Positions 37,360 through 49,900 of a stretch of DNA of 64,000 nt are shown one piece after another. This DNA is from Copromyces sp. CBS 386.78. Lineage: Eukaryota > Ascomycota > Sordariomycetes > Sordariales > Sordariaceae. Every line of letters begins with the position of its first letter. Position 1 is the first letter of the stretch. Where the stretch lies: positions 1-64,000 of the forward strand of contig MU839093.1 of NCBI GenBank assembly GCA_030685235.1. The letters run 5' to 3'. The position numbers and the translations under genes are program-made. A model generated the notes under the pieces. The model saw nothing but the letters and a program-made list of their open reading frames with translations, searched no databases and was not told the origin of the DNA.

Positions 37360-37664
37360 TATAAGGGGATAGTAAAGCGATACGTAAGTATTAGTTAGAA
37401 AGTAATCTATTAAAATTTTATAAGGAGAAAAGGGGAGAAAGACTGGCCTATAGGGCGGTCTGGCCATTTATCCTTTTATAGCCGTATATAATGTAGATGC
37501 TTAGTTGCTTAAAGTAGTATATAGAATTTCGTAGAGGGTAGAGGAACTCCGAGGGTGCTCGAGAGGTGTGCCGGGGGCCTGCCGGTTTGGCGTACGTTGC
37601 CGTACCGGCACTAGTCTAGCTAACCGTGTGCCAGATGCCAGTACTGGGCGCTAGACCTATAACA
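37360..37664 (-). repeat. Right LTR of element D (5' LTR)
   Basis: 305 bp ending AACA. Left half mutated (TAAGTATTAGTTAGAAAGT at 37385), right half spared (CTAACCGTGTGCCAGATGC at 37620). Confidence 0.92.
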
Positions 37665-37669
37665 TTATA

Positions 37670-38000
37670 TAAAAATGATTACTATATTAATTTACGACCT
37701 AGCCGACGACTATTCCGTTATTTTGGATATATTGTAATTTAAACTTTATAATCTTACAATATTATAGCTAGATAGTGCTATTACTTTTATTAATTATTGC
37801 GTAAACCGCTGCCTTCTTACAATTTTTTTACCTTTTTTATAGTATACGCCTAAAGTTTAAAAGTATACTTATATACGTTATTACGAAATTATATAAAGTA
37901 ATAATAATAGTCTTATTTCCTATACTACTTATTTATAGCGCCTTATTAATATAGGGTACTTCTCCTAGTTCTTTAGAGGAAATTGTGCGGCGATAAGCGC
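37670..38000 (+). pseudogene. Element C protease, continuation after element D
   Basis: Continues the protease/pol reading of element C (YDLADDYSVILDIL, then NYCVNRCLLT). Similarity fades after about 37850. The expected RT of element C is not seen further right, where a LINE occupies the DNA on the other strand, so element C is truncated or was itself interrupted. Confidence 0.6.
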
Positions 38001-41000
38001 CGTCGGATAAAAACCGCCAACTCCTTTTAATTGCGAATAAATCGCGCCTACTCTATTTCAATTCCATTTATAATAGTACTTACCTACCGCTTCAACAAAT
38101 AAACTACTTCCCTTCTACCGCCTTCGATCTAATATTAAAATAATCGAAATACTATTTTCGTACGCCGTTCCTTCTTTTTAAACCGCTTATAATAATCGTC
38201 CCTTCCCTATCGTTTACCCTTACTCCCACCTCGTTATTATCCCCCAAATTCCTATAATTCTATTAAAATTTATATAAGCGTAAAAGCCCCTCCTTTCCTT
38301 CTATATAAAAATTCTTCCCTACTACTATCTTTTAAACTTTCCCTTCTTCCTTATTTAATTAACTTTTAAAATAATATTTTCTTTTATTAGCCGTATTCCT
38401 GACCATCCTTCCAACTACATATCTAACCCTTTAAACTTCGTAATTCGTATTAATTATAATATTATTAAATATAATATCGATTTCGTCCGTATAATAAATT
38501 CCTTATCCTTTAAATTCGCCTATTCCCTTATACCCCCCTTTTCCCTAGCGCCCGAATTCTAAGCTTTTATCTGTGTATTAACTTTTAACCCCGCCTTTAA
38601 CCTTCCTTTCGGCCAATAAATCCTTTTTATCCTTATATTTACTTTCCCTTCTTTCTACTAACTATATTAATTAATATTATCTATTATACTCCTTACTTTT
38701 ATTATAACTTAAAATTTACTAACTACATTTATAATACCCTATCCTTTAATATAACTATATTTTATAGACTTTTTATAGAATATATTTATTATATTAATAT
38801 TAAAAATAAATTTCCTCCCGTAGTTTTCTTTTTATTTTCTTTTCTAATATTCTTCGAAATACCGGTAAATAGAACGCTATTTATTCTATTATTAATATAA
38901 AATATATATTAAATATTCCGTTAGGTTATTATAATAAATATAATACTATTTAAGCTACAATTATTACTTTATTCCACTCTTAAAATAATATTAGTCCCTT
39001 AATTTATTATTTCTATAACGCTTATATTAATTTCTTTAAAAACGTATACGAACATTTAATTATAGACGGCCTCCCGTATAACCTTAATATCCTTCTTCGC
39101 TATTAGAATATAAAGGTCAAAGATTATTAATATAAAGGATATTACAAAATATTTTTAACCAATTATTTTACTACTCCTATTTTTAATTTTAATAAAAGAA
39201 ATGTTAATACTAATTCTTTAATAATAATTAATAGCCTTATCAATCCTCCTCCAACTAACGAAAATTAAATTTAATAGCGTTACAAAATTATTAAAAATTA
39301 AAAATTAATATTTAATATATTCTATAAATTCCTCACTTATAAAGAACGTTAATTAATTACTTAGGTACCGCCTTCGTAATTAAATAATTATTATAATTAA
39401 TACAATTTAATTCCTCCTCCTCTTATTTTTCCTATATTCTTTTATTCTAATATTATAATTGAATATATTTATAAATACTACGTAAATTTATTATATTACT
39501 CTCCTTTTAATTCGATTATTAAATAATATTCGTTTAATTTATTAAATTATAATATTTACAAAAGGATTCTCTTAATTTAAGTTCTATCGTTTAAATAAAT
39601 TTAGAGCTCTTCTTTCGTCTACGGCTAATTGGCTACCGTTATTTAATAATCGACTATCTATAAATAATTTAAAACGATATATACAAAAGTTTCTTTATCT
39701 ATATTATAAAAATAAATTAATATTATAATATCCGGAACCTTCTTTCGAAAGAAGAAGGACCGGAAGTTTATAATTTCCGTCCTTACTTAAATAAGAAGGG
39801 AATTCTTCGCTTTAAATAATAAGTACTATTTATCGTTATCCTCCAATTATTAAACTTCCTTCTTCTTTCATTTTATACTAATTATATACTATTTTATAAT
39901 ATTATTACTAAACTTCGGGTTAAAATCGGCGATAGTAAATTCGTACCGTCGGCCTAATTTAATTATTACCGCCGCTAATTAATAATTATAGTACAATACT
40001 TATTCTTTTATCGTTACCTCTTCTAATTACCCTTTATAGTCCGTAGCAATTAATTCTAATATTTACAACGGAGGCGGTTACGCCCTTATTATTAAAAATA
40101 AATTTATTATAATCGTTAGAAATTTCTCCGTTAATATTTATTCTTTAGCCTATTTAATTTTAACGATACCGCTTTCTAATTTATTAGCGGGTAGCCGACC
40201 TGTTATTCTCTTTATTTAAATATAATTAACTATTTAAATTATAATCCTTCGAACGAACCTTATTTAATTCGTATAGGCGAACCTTTTTTCGAAAGCTTTA
40301 ATTTACTTATTAAAATAGAAGTCGAACGGCGGATAAAAAATTTCTATTTTTAAATTCTTTACTAATATAATTTTATATACCCTAATAATAATTTTTAAAT
40401 ATTTAATTTAATATTTAGCCAACCTAATCGCTATCCTTCGTAATTTACTATAAATTTCAATCGGCTAGTAAAAAGCTAATATTCTATATATAATCGCGCT
40501 TTAAATATACTTAATATAAATTTCCTTCGTTTATATAAAAGAATAACCTTAAATCTTCGCCGCTAATCGTATTAATATATTTATTTACATAACTATTTTT
40601 TTTTTACTACCTCCGTATATATTTAATAATTAAATTTCCGATTTAACTAAACCTTAAGGAATTTAATTAATTCTATTAATTTAAATATAATTCCCCTAAT
40701 TTAGAGAATTTCCATTCTTAATTCCCTCATCTATATAAAATATATAAATTCTATTTTACTTACTTCGAACTCTATCCCTCTCTTAACTACCCAACCCGAA
40801 TAAATATCCTATACCGTTTAAAACGTCCAATAATTTTCCTCGGTAATCTTAATTATTATAATAATATTAATATTATTAACAAAGCTAATAGTAATTATAT
40901 TTTAAATAGTAATTAACTTACAATATAATAGGGTAATAAAGAGAATAAAAAGGATTAATAAAAGGGAGGAACCTTATAGTACGCTTACTATAATATTATA

Positions 41001-44000
41001 AGGTTAAAAAGTTTTATCGTCGAAGAAAAGAGAATTTTTTCTTCTAATAATAAAATTATTAACTTATTAGAAGATCTATTTCGGGAATTATATTTCCTAT
41101 AATATATATAAAAGCTACTTATAATTAACTCTATCGAATATACTTTTTAAATCGAAGAATATAAAAAATATTACGGCCTTAAATTTCTATATTATATAAA
41201 CCGCGTCGGTAATTATTCGGATAGCAAATTCGGTTAAATAATTTACTTAATTACTTATTTAGCCTTCTGGGAAGAAATTATATTCTTCTACTATTTATAT
41301 TAACCTTTTAATTATAAAAGTTTCGAAGATTTTTCTAACGTTATTTAAAAATAATATAGGCCACTATATTCCAGCTAATTTTTATTATTTAGCGCTTTTT
41401 CTAAATTTTTTAAAAATAATTATTTTCGTATTTTTAAACTATTAGGGGAAGTATTTAAACCGGAGGCTTATTATAGCGAAAGCTGCTATTACTTGCTTAA
41501 ACGGTTCTTTATATATCTTTAGAAATTTATTTAAAAACTAATCGATACCCGGTACCTTATTAAATACTATCTTCGAAAGGACTTCCTAAATATCTTCTTT
41601 AATAATTAAATTATTAATAAATATTAAAGTATTATTATTTAATAATTAAATATAATTTAATAAATAACTTATTAGGACTTCTACTTTTAAAAAAAAAAAA
41701 TTAATAAAAATATTTACTTTACCGCTATAATCTTCGACTTCGTTCGCCTACTTATTTTATTTAAAAGGTAGTAATTTTAGCGGATTTGCTAAATAATAAT
41801 TTTATATTTTAACCTACCTCTCTAATAATTAAAATTTACTTAGGTCTTTCAATACGCTTACAATATAATTATACTATTTCGCTCTTTAAATCTTTATAAT
41901 AAATTTTTTCTTTTTTATCGCCGCCTTTATAAATTTTCTTACTTTAAAAACGTCTAATTCTTAAATTAAACTTATTATTTCTACTATACTTCCTTTATTA
42001 CCGTTTTATATTTTAAATTCTACTAATCTATTTATTTTCCCCGACCTTTCTTTTAATATAGGACGAATTCTTCTATAATATTAACGAATTCGCCGTTAAA
42101 TTTATTAAATCCTAATTCGAATTCTTTTACCATTTTAATCCCCTTTAAAATTAATATTCTTTTTTCCGCCGCTTCCTACATTTTTTCTACATTTATTAAA
42201 TTCTAATTAAAAAAATTTTTTACTTCTATTTTCTTATTTCTTTTTCTTATTTAAACTTAAACTTCCTAAGGGTAATAATTTAAATTTATTTATTCGTACC
42301 GTTATACTCCTTAATATTTAACTTTAATACCCTATAAAATTTATATATAATTAATTATTTTATTTTTCTTTCTTCTAATTATATTTCCGAACTTTATTAA
42401 TTCCTTATAGGGGGTAACGAAATTAAACTTCTATCGTTATACCTATATAAATAACTTTATAGCGTCTAAGCTAATCCTATTCTCTAAATCCTAATTAAGG
42501 TAATAGAAGTTATAATCCCTTATAATTATATATTAACCGGCCGAAAATTTCTCTTCGAAGAATTCGAAAAGGGGAAACCCTTATTAATATTCCGGCGTAC
42601 CTTAAAAGAAAATAAGGGAGTAAATAGAATAAATAATTATCGGTTTTCGTAAATTCTTTAATATTACCGCGGCTTAATCTTTCCTAACTTAGAAATTTAA
42701 ATCTTTTAAATTCTACTTCTTATTTATATAAATTACTATTCTATCTTTCTTTAAATAATCGATATTATAATATCTATTACCCTTCGGCTAATAAATATCC
42801 TTATTTAAATTCTTGCCTAACTTTTAAATTACTATAATATTATAAGTCTCCTTCTATTCGAATAGTATTTTCCCTCTCTTATATAATTTCCCTATATTTT
42901 AATAGAATATTTTTAATTAGATTATTAATTACCCTATAAAAGGCTTCCTTTTAATTTAGCAGCGGGCTAAAGGGGTATTATTTCTTTAGAAGTAATAATA
43001 ATAGCCGAAAGTATAATAATAATAAAATTAATATAAGTATAGTCGTTTATATTCTAAAAGTAAATATAAACGTTTATCGGGTTTATACCTATAGGTTTCG
43101 GCCGAGAATTACCTCTAATTTTCTTAAAGCGGCCTCTTTTTCTTCCTTTTATAAATAATTTCTCTAAAATTATAATTAAATAGGAATTAGGGGGAGCGTC
43201 GGGGATTATAATGTCCTTTTCTAGCTCTATTATTAATTTTAATACCAGTTTAACTAGTCTTTTACGAATAATAAAATTATAAAGCCTTTTAGTATAATTA
43301 ATAAATACCTTCGCGTAAACAGCTTTTATAAACGGGTATTTCTTCTTATTAAAAGTAAAATACCCTAACTTCCTATACAGCTTATAAAAAATTAAAGAAC
43401 TATCTTTATTCGAAGGATAATTCTCTTCTCCTATACGTAAACCTTTATATTTAATTTTACTATAATAATTATAAACGTCCTCTTAATAATAAAATCTCGC
43501 TATATATCCAAAATACTAATATTTAAAATACTATTAAATAGAGGTTATAATTTAGAATAGTTTATATACGTATACGCCGCTATTTTAGAAGAAAAAATTC
43601 TCTTAGAAGAAAATTATAACCTTCGTAGTCGCAATTTCTATTAAGAATATTCTTCTTTCCTCCCCTTCGTAATTTAGCCCGAATAATTTCCGCTTCCTTA
43701 TTCTTCGCCCTTATTTCTTATATAATTAATTCGGATTATTTTATATTAATGCTAATTTATAGGACTCCTTTAATTAAAACGGCTATAATATTTAGGGATA
43801 CAATAGCCTCTTTTTTAAAAACTATTTTAACCTAAGCCTAATATTTCCAATATTAGTCCCTAATTAATTTATCGAAAATAATTATATAATTTCCGCTTAT
43901 TACTATCCTAATAATTACGTAGATTACTTTATACGGGCTTTCCTTTAAAACGCCTTCAATAATTTACTTTATATTATCGTTCGAATATATAGTAAATTCG

Positions 44001-44560
44001 GCGGTAATTTAAACCCCTTTAATAATAAATTAGCATTTATAATTAAAAGGAATAAACTTCTTAATAGTAACGGTAAGTAAATAGTAGAAAGTAACATTAA
44101 CCCTATCCGGCAATTTCCGGATAATATTAACCTATTTCTTTAGCGCTTCTTAAGCGTCTTTCTTTATTTCCTTCAAAATAAACTTCTTTAAATCGTTAAT
44201 ATCCTTTTTAATAATAAATTAGGCTTTAACGGCCTTTTTTACCTTAGGCATTTTAGACCTACTTTTCTTCGTAGAAATTTTCGCGAATTTAAAAAGGAAC
44301 TTTCGAACCTAACGACGGTCATCAATCAATACGGCGGCGTAGTCCGTAATCTTATTTACTATAATAATAAATTTCTTTATAATTTTATTATCTTCTTCTA
44401 TCTTTTCTGAAGTTTTTACAATAAATATGGTATTAGGGTCGTTATATCTTAAAATACCTCCGAAGAAGTTATAGACACTATTTTCAAACCTACTCATACC
44501 TTTATTAATCGTTATTAGCAGCGACGGTTCAATACTATCGCTACAATCGTCGCAGGACAT
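38000..44560 (-). mobile_element. LINE (non-LTR) retrotransposon of Tad/I-like type, degenerate
   Basis: On the minus strand an ORF1 starts at 44560 (MSCDDCSDSIEPS), open for 83 codons and, past a stop, continuing as a Lys-rich segment (STKKSRSKMPKVKKAVKAQ) to about 44040. ORF2 contains a clear LINE reverse transcriptase at about 40840-41700: KVPGIDQFLNKFLK, AGIQWPILFLNNVRKIFETFIIKRL, FFPEGQ, FFDLKSIFDRVNY, GSSLLLILFILFIT and FVNNINI where FADDTNI is expected. The order matches Tad1-like elements of fungi, which carry ORF1 (gag-like), endonuclease, RT and often RNase H. The 3' end (left side) is not delimited: it lies somewhere in 37900-39000. No A-rich tail or duplication was identified. The plus-strand open stretches here are shadows. 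Confidence 0.75.
44040..44560 (-). pseudogene. LINE ORF1 N-terminal remnant
   Basis: The first 83 codons (44312-44560) are uninterrupted, starting MSCDDCSDSIEPSLLI and ending IDDRR at a TAG. After the stop the same frame continues with VRKFLFKFAKISTKKS, KKDINDLKKFILKEIKKDAQEALKKQ, probably helical. ORF1 of such LINEs binds the element RNA. Zinc knuckles expected further on were not recognisable. Why this end keeps a longer frame than the rest is unclear; few CpA-containing codons may explain it. Confidence 0.5.
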
Positions 44561-44689
44561 TGTAAAGGGGGTAAATAACCCTCCTAAGTCGATTGCCGTT
44601 ATCGGTTTTCGTTTTAGAGCACTTCCTAACCAGAAATCGGCGTTTCCGGTTTCGGCGTCGTTTTAATTATATAAAGTATAATCGAAATA

Positions 44690-45184
44690 GTCGGCTTTAA
44701 TACTTTAATTGCAGACCCTACTCTTAATATTATTAAAGACGATATTACTTTAGATCCCGCTCTAATTACGGATATTATTATTAAGGCTCCTAAGCGGACT
44801 AAGCCTACTATTTGCCGTATTATAGCCGGCTAACGAAGATCCAACCCCTATTATTACGTTATAGTATGTAAGACGTACTTTTCGAATAAATTAATTAATT
44901 CCGTAGATATTAAAAATATAACAGCCGTTAATTTTAATTAATTGTAAAAAAAGTATTATTTACGAATATTCTATATTTCGTACGCGGAATTTTATAAGAT
45001 TTTGGAAGAGGCTAGGGCGGAGGAAGCTTAGGCTAAAAAAGTAGAGGGGGGCGCCCTAGAGTTTAAAGAGTATAAAAATAATAAAAACGTTATTAATAGA
45101 GGGGTAGGAATAGGAATTAAATACGATTATAATATACCCGCCGGATTAGCGAATTTTACTTTAGAAATAAAGTAAGAGATTTAG
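44690..45184 (+). pseudogene. Unidentified degenerate ORF upstream of element E
   Basis: A plus-strand frame with only TAA/TAG stops reads IADPTLNIIKDDITLDPALITDIIIKAP, then YKILEEARAEEA.AKKVEGGALEFKEYKN and YNIPAGLANFTLEIK before the element E leader. Charged and helical in the middle. No family recognised. It could be the end of an older element into which E inserted. Confidence 0.4.
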
Positions 45185-46423
45185 TATTACAAGGTTAGCC
45201 TATATTGCATATACTAGTAACAATAGCTCTCTAAAACTACTATCACCATCGGTTAATTAGCTATAACCTCCCGCCATAGACCCACTAGGGGTTCATAGCT
45301 TAAATCCTATAAAAGCCCATCTCCTAAATATACCTCTACACTTCTCTTCCTTTCCTCTCCTCGTACAATTACGTATATTAATCATCTACACCCAACCTCT
45401 TATCCTCTACCCATAATAATTAATTATACTTTTTAACTATTATATTTATAGTATAAACCTATCTTTTATCGCAATCATTTTTTCGATCGCACGCGTACAA
45501 AGTTCGCCTCGTTACAAATTACTAACCCTAATACCCCCCCCAAATATCGATAATTATAATTATAATAATCGCCCAATTAAAATTCTAAACCTCCTTTCAC
45601 TAGTATGTAAGGGAAGGTACTCTTTATCTAGTAAATAAAGGATCGCCTCGTCTCAATTACTTTAAACCGTCCTAATAGTAGACCTTTTCTTTTATTAAAT
45701 AGTCCTAATTGTAGACCTTTACCCCTCTTTTATTTTAAATAGTTACTTCTTTTTTATTTTATATTTTATAATAATAATAATCCCGCCCTTTTCTCCTTAA
45801 ACGGTAATTCTAGTAGTAATCTCCCTAACCTCGCAACTCCTAAGACTAGCGCTTTCAATTTAAATTCGCTATATTCCGCCCTCAATAAAACCCTTAAAGT
45901 TAAATTCGATATTATAATTTGCCGTACCGCGTTTCTCGAAATTCTTAGAAATGTAGCCTTTATTAACCTCTTTAAAGGCTTCGACCAAAAAAACGGCCTA
46001 CTTATTCTTCGCGAATATTTTGAAAATACGGTTATTATTATTTACTACCCTACTTTTTAATTTATTGTTATACCCCTCAATCGCCTCTATCGTATTAATT
46101 TCGTATTTTATAACGACGTTATTAGCGATTTCGAACGTTCTAAGGAGGAATTTAAAACCGCCCGCCAAGTAGCCGACGACGTTTAATTTAGCTTCGATTA
46201 AAAGAACTTTAATTACGTCAATCTCAAATCCGCTTATAATATTTTAATTGCGGAATATAATACCTTTAAGAAGAATATTATTATAATTAATTCTGTAAAT
46301 AAAATGTTTTTCCGCTAAATAATAGAGAACCCGCTTATTTTTACTAATAAAAAGAATATTAATACTATATATAAGTATAAAATCTTTAAAGTTTAGCGCT
46401 TCTATATTTTATTCTAATAGAAG
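45185..46423 (+). mobile_element. Element E: 5' part of an LTR retrotransposon
   Basis: A leader starting TATTACAAGG and sharing CTCGTACAATTACGTATATT and CCATAATAATTA with element C is followed at about 45840-46420 by a plus-strand frame (FDIIICRTAFLEILRNVAFINLF, RSKEEFKTARQVADDV) that resembles a Gag N-terminus. It is cut at 46423 by LTR F. The left edge keeps more CpA/TpG than the rest. No second LTR was found. Confidence 0.6.
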
Positions 46424-46992
46424 TGTAATGATCTAGTATGGAAAACACTACACAGGAAGAGAGACCAGCTCCCTACTATAGAAAAACTAATTTAATTAAT
46501 ATAAAGATTATAAGAATTAATACTTTAAAGAGGAGAGTAAATCTGCTGTGAAATGGATTTTATCCGTAAAATGAAAACGAGGAAATTTTTATATACTAAT
46601 TATCGACTACTTAGAAGAGATTAGAATTAATATTAAAGTATTATATTCTAACGGATTTTCAAAAGAGGTTAAGGGAGTAAATTTAAACGTTAATTTTCTT
46701 AAGAGGGGATTACGAAGTAAAGGAAGAATAAATTTAGCACGGGAAAACGAATTTAGGATTAGAATTCGAATATATTCTTCTAAGAAGGAGTATTATTTAG
46801 TTTAAATTACTTATTTTTCTTCCTAAATTTCGAAGGAGATTCCTTTCCTTTTTATTTTTAAAGTTTAAATTTATAATTAATAGTATTTAATTAAGTAATT
46901 AATTTATTTTTATTTATAATGAATTACTTTATTCCTTTAATAACCTTGTAGTCCTTAGTTAAAGAAAAAACGTAAAAAAATTCTTTAAATTA
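46424..46992 (-). repeat. LTR F (minus orientation)
   Basis: About 569 bp, starting TGTAATGATC; its reverse complement matches LTR G at 55675-56242 along its length, down to the purine-rich end. The left ~60 bp is spared from RIP (GGAAAACACTACACAGGAAG). That edge and a purine tract just to its right (complement of ACTTCCTTTT) suggest a 3' LTR with the element body to the right. Confidence 0.75.
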
Positions 46993-49900
46993 AACTTCCT
47001 TTTAAGTTTATAATAAGTCCTCTTTATAGATTTACTAAAAGAAAAATAGGATAAATATTATAAATTCATTATAAAAATAGCAGATCCGATATTAATTTCC
47101 CTTTATTTTTACTAATTTCCTTTCTTACGCTTCTATTCGGCTAATCTTTTTTTTTCCTTTAATTATACTTTGTACTTTCGGGTTTTCGCCGCTTTATATT
47201 CTTAGGCTTAGATTGTTTCGATTTCGCCTAAATATTAATATATAATTACTTTTAGAACTTTAAAATTAAATTGTTCGGGCGCAAAGATATTTAAGCGTTA
47301 TTTAATATCGAAGGAAGGAAAATATTTATATTTTAGCTTATACTTTTCCTTTTCAATTTAATTTACTACGTAAAAATTTTTATCCGCCTTTATTTTTATT
47401 GGGAATACGAAATAGTTAGCGAATATTTTCCTAATTACAGTAAGTTGGATATTTTTTCTTAGTACCTTTTTACGGTTTTCCTTATTTTTCTTTATTTGAG
47501 GGGTAGTAGGGGGATTGGTCGTATTTAGGAATTGGACAGGTTAAAGTATATTTTAATATAGTAAGAAGATTTGTATATTTAATAAATTTTAGGTAAGGAT
47601 TTTTTGTAGGCTATAAATTGGCCCTCTTTTAATTAATTATCGTCGTATAGGCCTTTATTATAATTTAGTTTAATTAGGGAGATTATAAAAAGTTTTTGAG
47701 TCCTTTATTTTTTTAAAGCGAATTGTCCTACTAATTATTATTGTATAATTATTAAGGTATTTCGGTTTGCCCTAGTATTTTAGTTCGTCTTTAAATTTAA
47801 AGTAGTAGTAATTTTAAATATAGCGATAGAATTATTACTTTATATTTAGTATTATATAATTTCTTTTTTACTATTTAATTTATAGAGTATTATAAATAGT
47901 TTTTATTTATTATTAGACTATTATTTTTTCGACCTATTCTTTATTTTTAATTTAATTATACGTTTTTTAATAATTGCCCTCTTCCTATAGACGAGGATAT
48001 TTATTAGGGCGTACGGAGTAATTAATTTTTATTCTTTTACAATTAATTTCGATAATGAAAATATAAGTAGTTTTAAGTATTTAAAGACTATAGGTCTATT
48101 AGTAGCGTTGTAGTGGAAAAGATTCGTTAATTTACTATATTTACTTTAGGATCTTTAGTAGGCGATTTCCCATTTTATTTATATATATATAGTTATTTAT
48201 TATATATTGGAAGTAAGTATTCTTTATAATTTCCTTTTGGCTTTTATTATAAGTATTATTATAATAGTACTATTTGAGTTTTTTTTAGTTAAAAATTATT
48301 AGGTTAAAATAAAATTTATAAATAATAAGGATATATTATTATTTTATCTTTCGGAAGTTTTAATATAATTATATAGAGGAGGTCGGTAATTAGTTTTTAA
48401 TAGTAATCGGCTGTATTTTTAGCAGGATATAAATTATATTTTTAAAATTCTTTAAAAGTTAAAATAAAGTTACAATAATTAATATATCTTTAATTTAATT
48501 CTTTATATTATACATATATTATAAATTGACGAACTTTATTATAGTAAATTCCTAATTTATTGAAGGGGTATCCTCCTTCGTATTGTAATTACGAAGGGCT
48601 TCGGGCGGATTTTTATTAATTATACGCTAGTAGGATATTTTATTTTGTAGTAATATAATAATACTAAAAATAAGAGAGTTTTTTATATTAATTTCACTAT
48701 TTTTAAAAAAGTAGATGAATTTTTAATTAATATTTAAATAGTATTCTTGAGGCGGTTGATTTTCTACACGAAGGGGGTAGATTTCTCCGAATTTAGGCTC
48801 TTAAGCTAATTAATTTTAGGTTTTTTAATTTTAGCGTATAAGGGCTTTATAGACGGCGCGGTAAATATTTTTAGGAAAATTTAAGTATAAAGTGTACGGG
48901 AATAGAGGACTTTTTGGGATAGGGGTAGTAGGCGAAGAAACGGTAGGTAAGGAAAGTATTGTAGTAAGTTTATTAACGAAAAAAAATTTTTAATAGTTAA
49001 ATTAGGTGGGGTAGAAAAAGTGTTTAGGGATTTAGTATAAGTAGGTTATTGAAAGTAGAGATTTAGAAGAAGAAATTTGGTGAGGGAAGGCTATTTTCTT
49101 ATAGATAGTTAGTAAGCTTTAAGATTTAATTTTTTCCTTTTTTTAGGGGGGTTGTAATTTCCTATATAAGCGTTTTTTTTTTAAGTAATTATTATATACT
49201 ATATTTTATTTTTAAATAAAATAAAGGGGATAAAGAAAAAATTTTCTTAAGGGGGTTTAAAAAAGGAGGGTATTTAAATAGAATTCTAAGGTTAGAGCTA
49301 TTTATTAAGGTATTTCCTAGCGTAAAATTGGTAGAGGAATATTTTTGGTTTTATTTATTGGTTTAGATTAATATTTATTTATACTTTAAATTATTGAACT
49401 TTTTTAAGGAAGGTATAAGGTAGTAATTTTTTATCTAATATTTTTTCTTTCTACCTTATTATCCCTTTTATAATTAGGGGGAGATTAGGTAATTAAAATA
49501 GGGGAATTTTATATTTGGTTATTTATTTAATAGTATTTTTTTATTAAATAATAATTATAAATAGTATTTTGTAAGGGGAGTTCCTTTTCTTTTTCTTCCT
49601 TTATTCGGGGGTTTAAGCCTTTTTTTTAACTACGGTAATAGTATAAATTATAAGCCGCTCCTTCTATTTTAATACTTTTTCTTCTTTTATTATTTTAATT
49701 AGTTATTAAAATCCTTAAGTATATAATTAAATTAATTTTTAATTTCCTTTTAATTAGTGCGCGCTAATTAGGTATAAAAGGATTTTCGATTCCTACCTCT
49801 TTCTTAGCTTTTTCTACAATTTATATTATTATTATCGTTTTACTTAAATTCTTTCTTATATTAATATAATATTTTTATTTTCGACTTCTTTTTCGCCTTC

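Larger units (their letters stand above)
30671..37664 (-). mobile_element. Element D: Gypsy retrotransposon inserted in element C
   Basis: Direct 305-bp LTRs (30671-30975 and 37360-37664) and a perfect TTATA duplication (30666-30670, 37665-37669) define a 6,994-bp element. A polypurine tract (complement of the eight C at 30980-30987) adjoins the left LTR, so the element reads on the minus strand. gag starts near 37320, reverse transcriptase lies at 34480-35060. Between the 3' LTR and pol, 31100-32092 codes on the opposite strand. All gag-pol frames are broken by RIP-type stops. Confidence 0.92.

Noticed and set aside
37670..44560. Continuous pol of element C on the plus strand
   Set aside because: No Gypsy RT motif on this strand; the minus strand carries a clear LINE reverse transcriptase.
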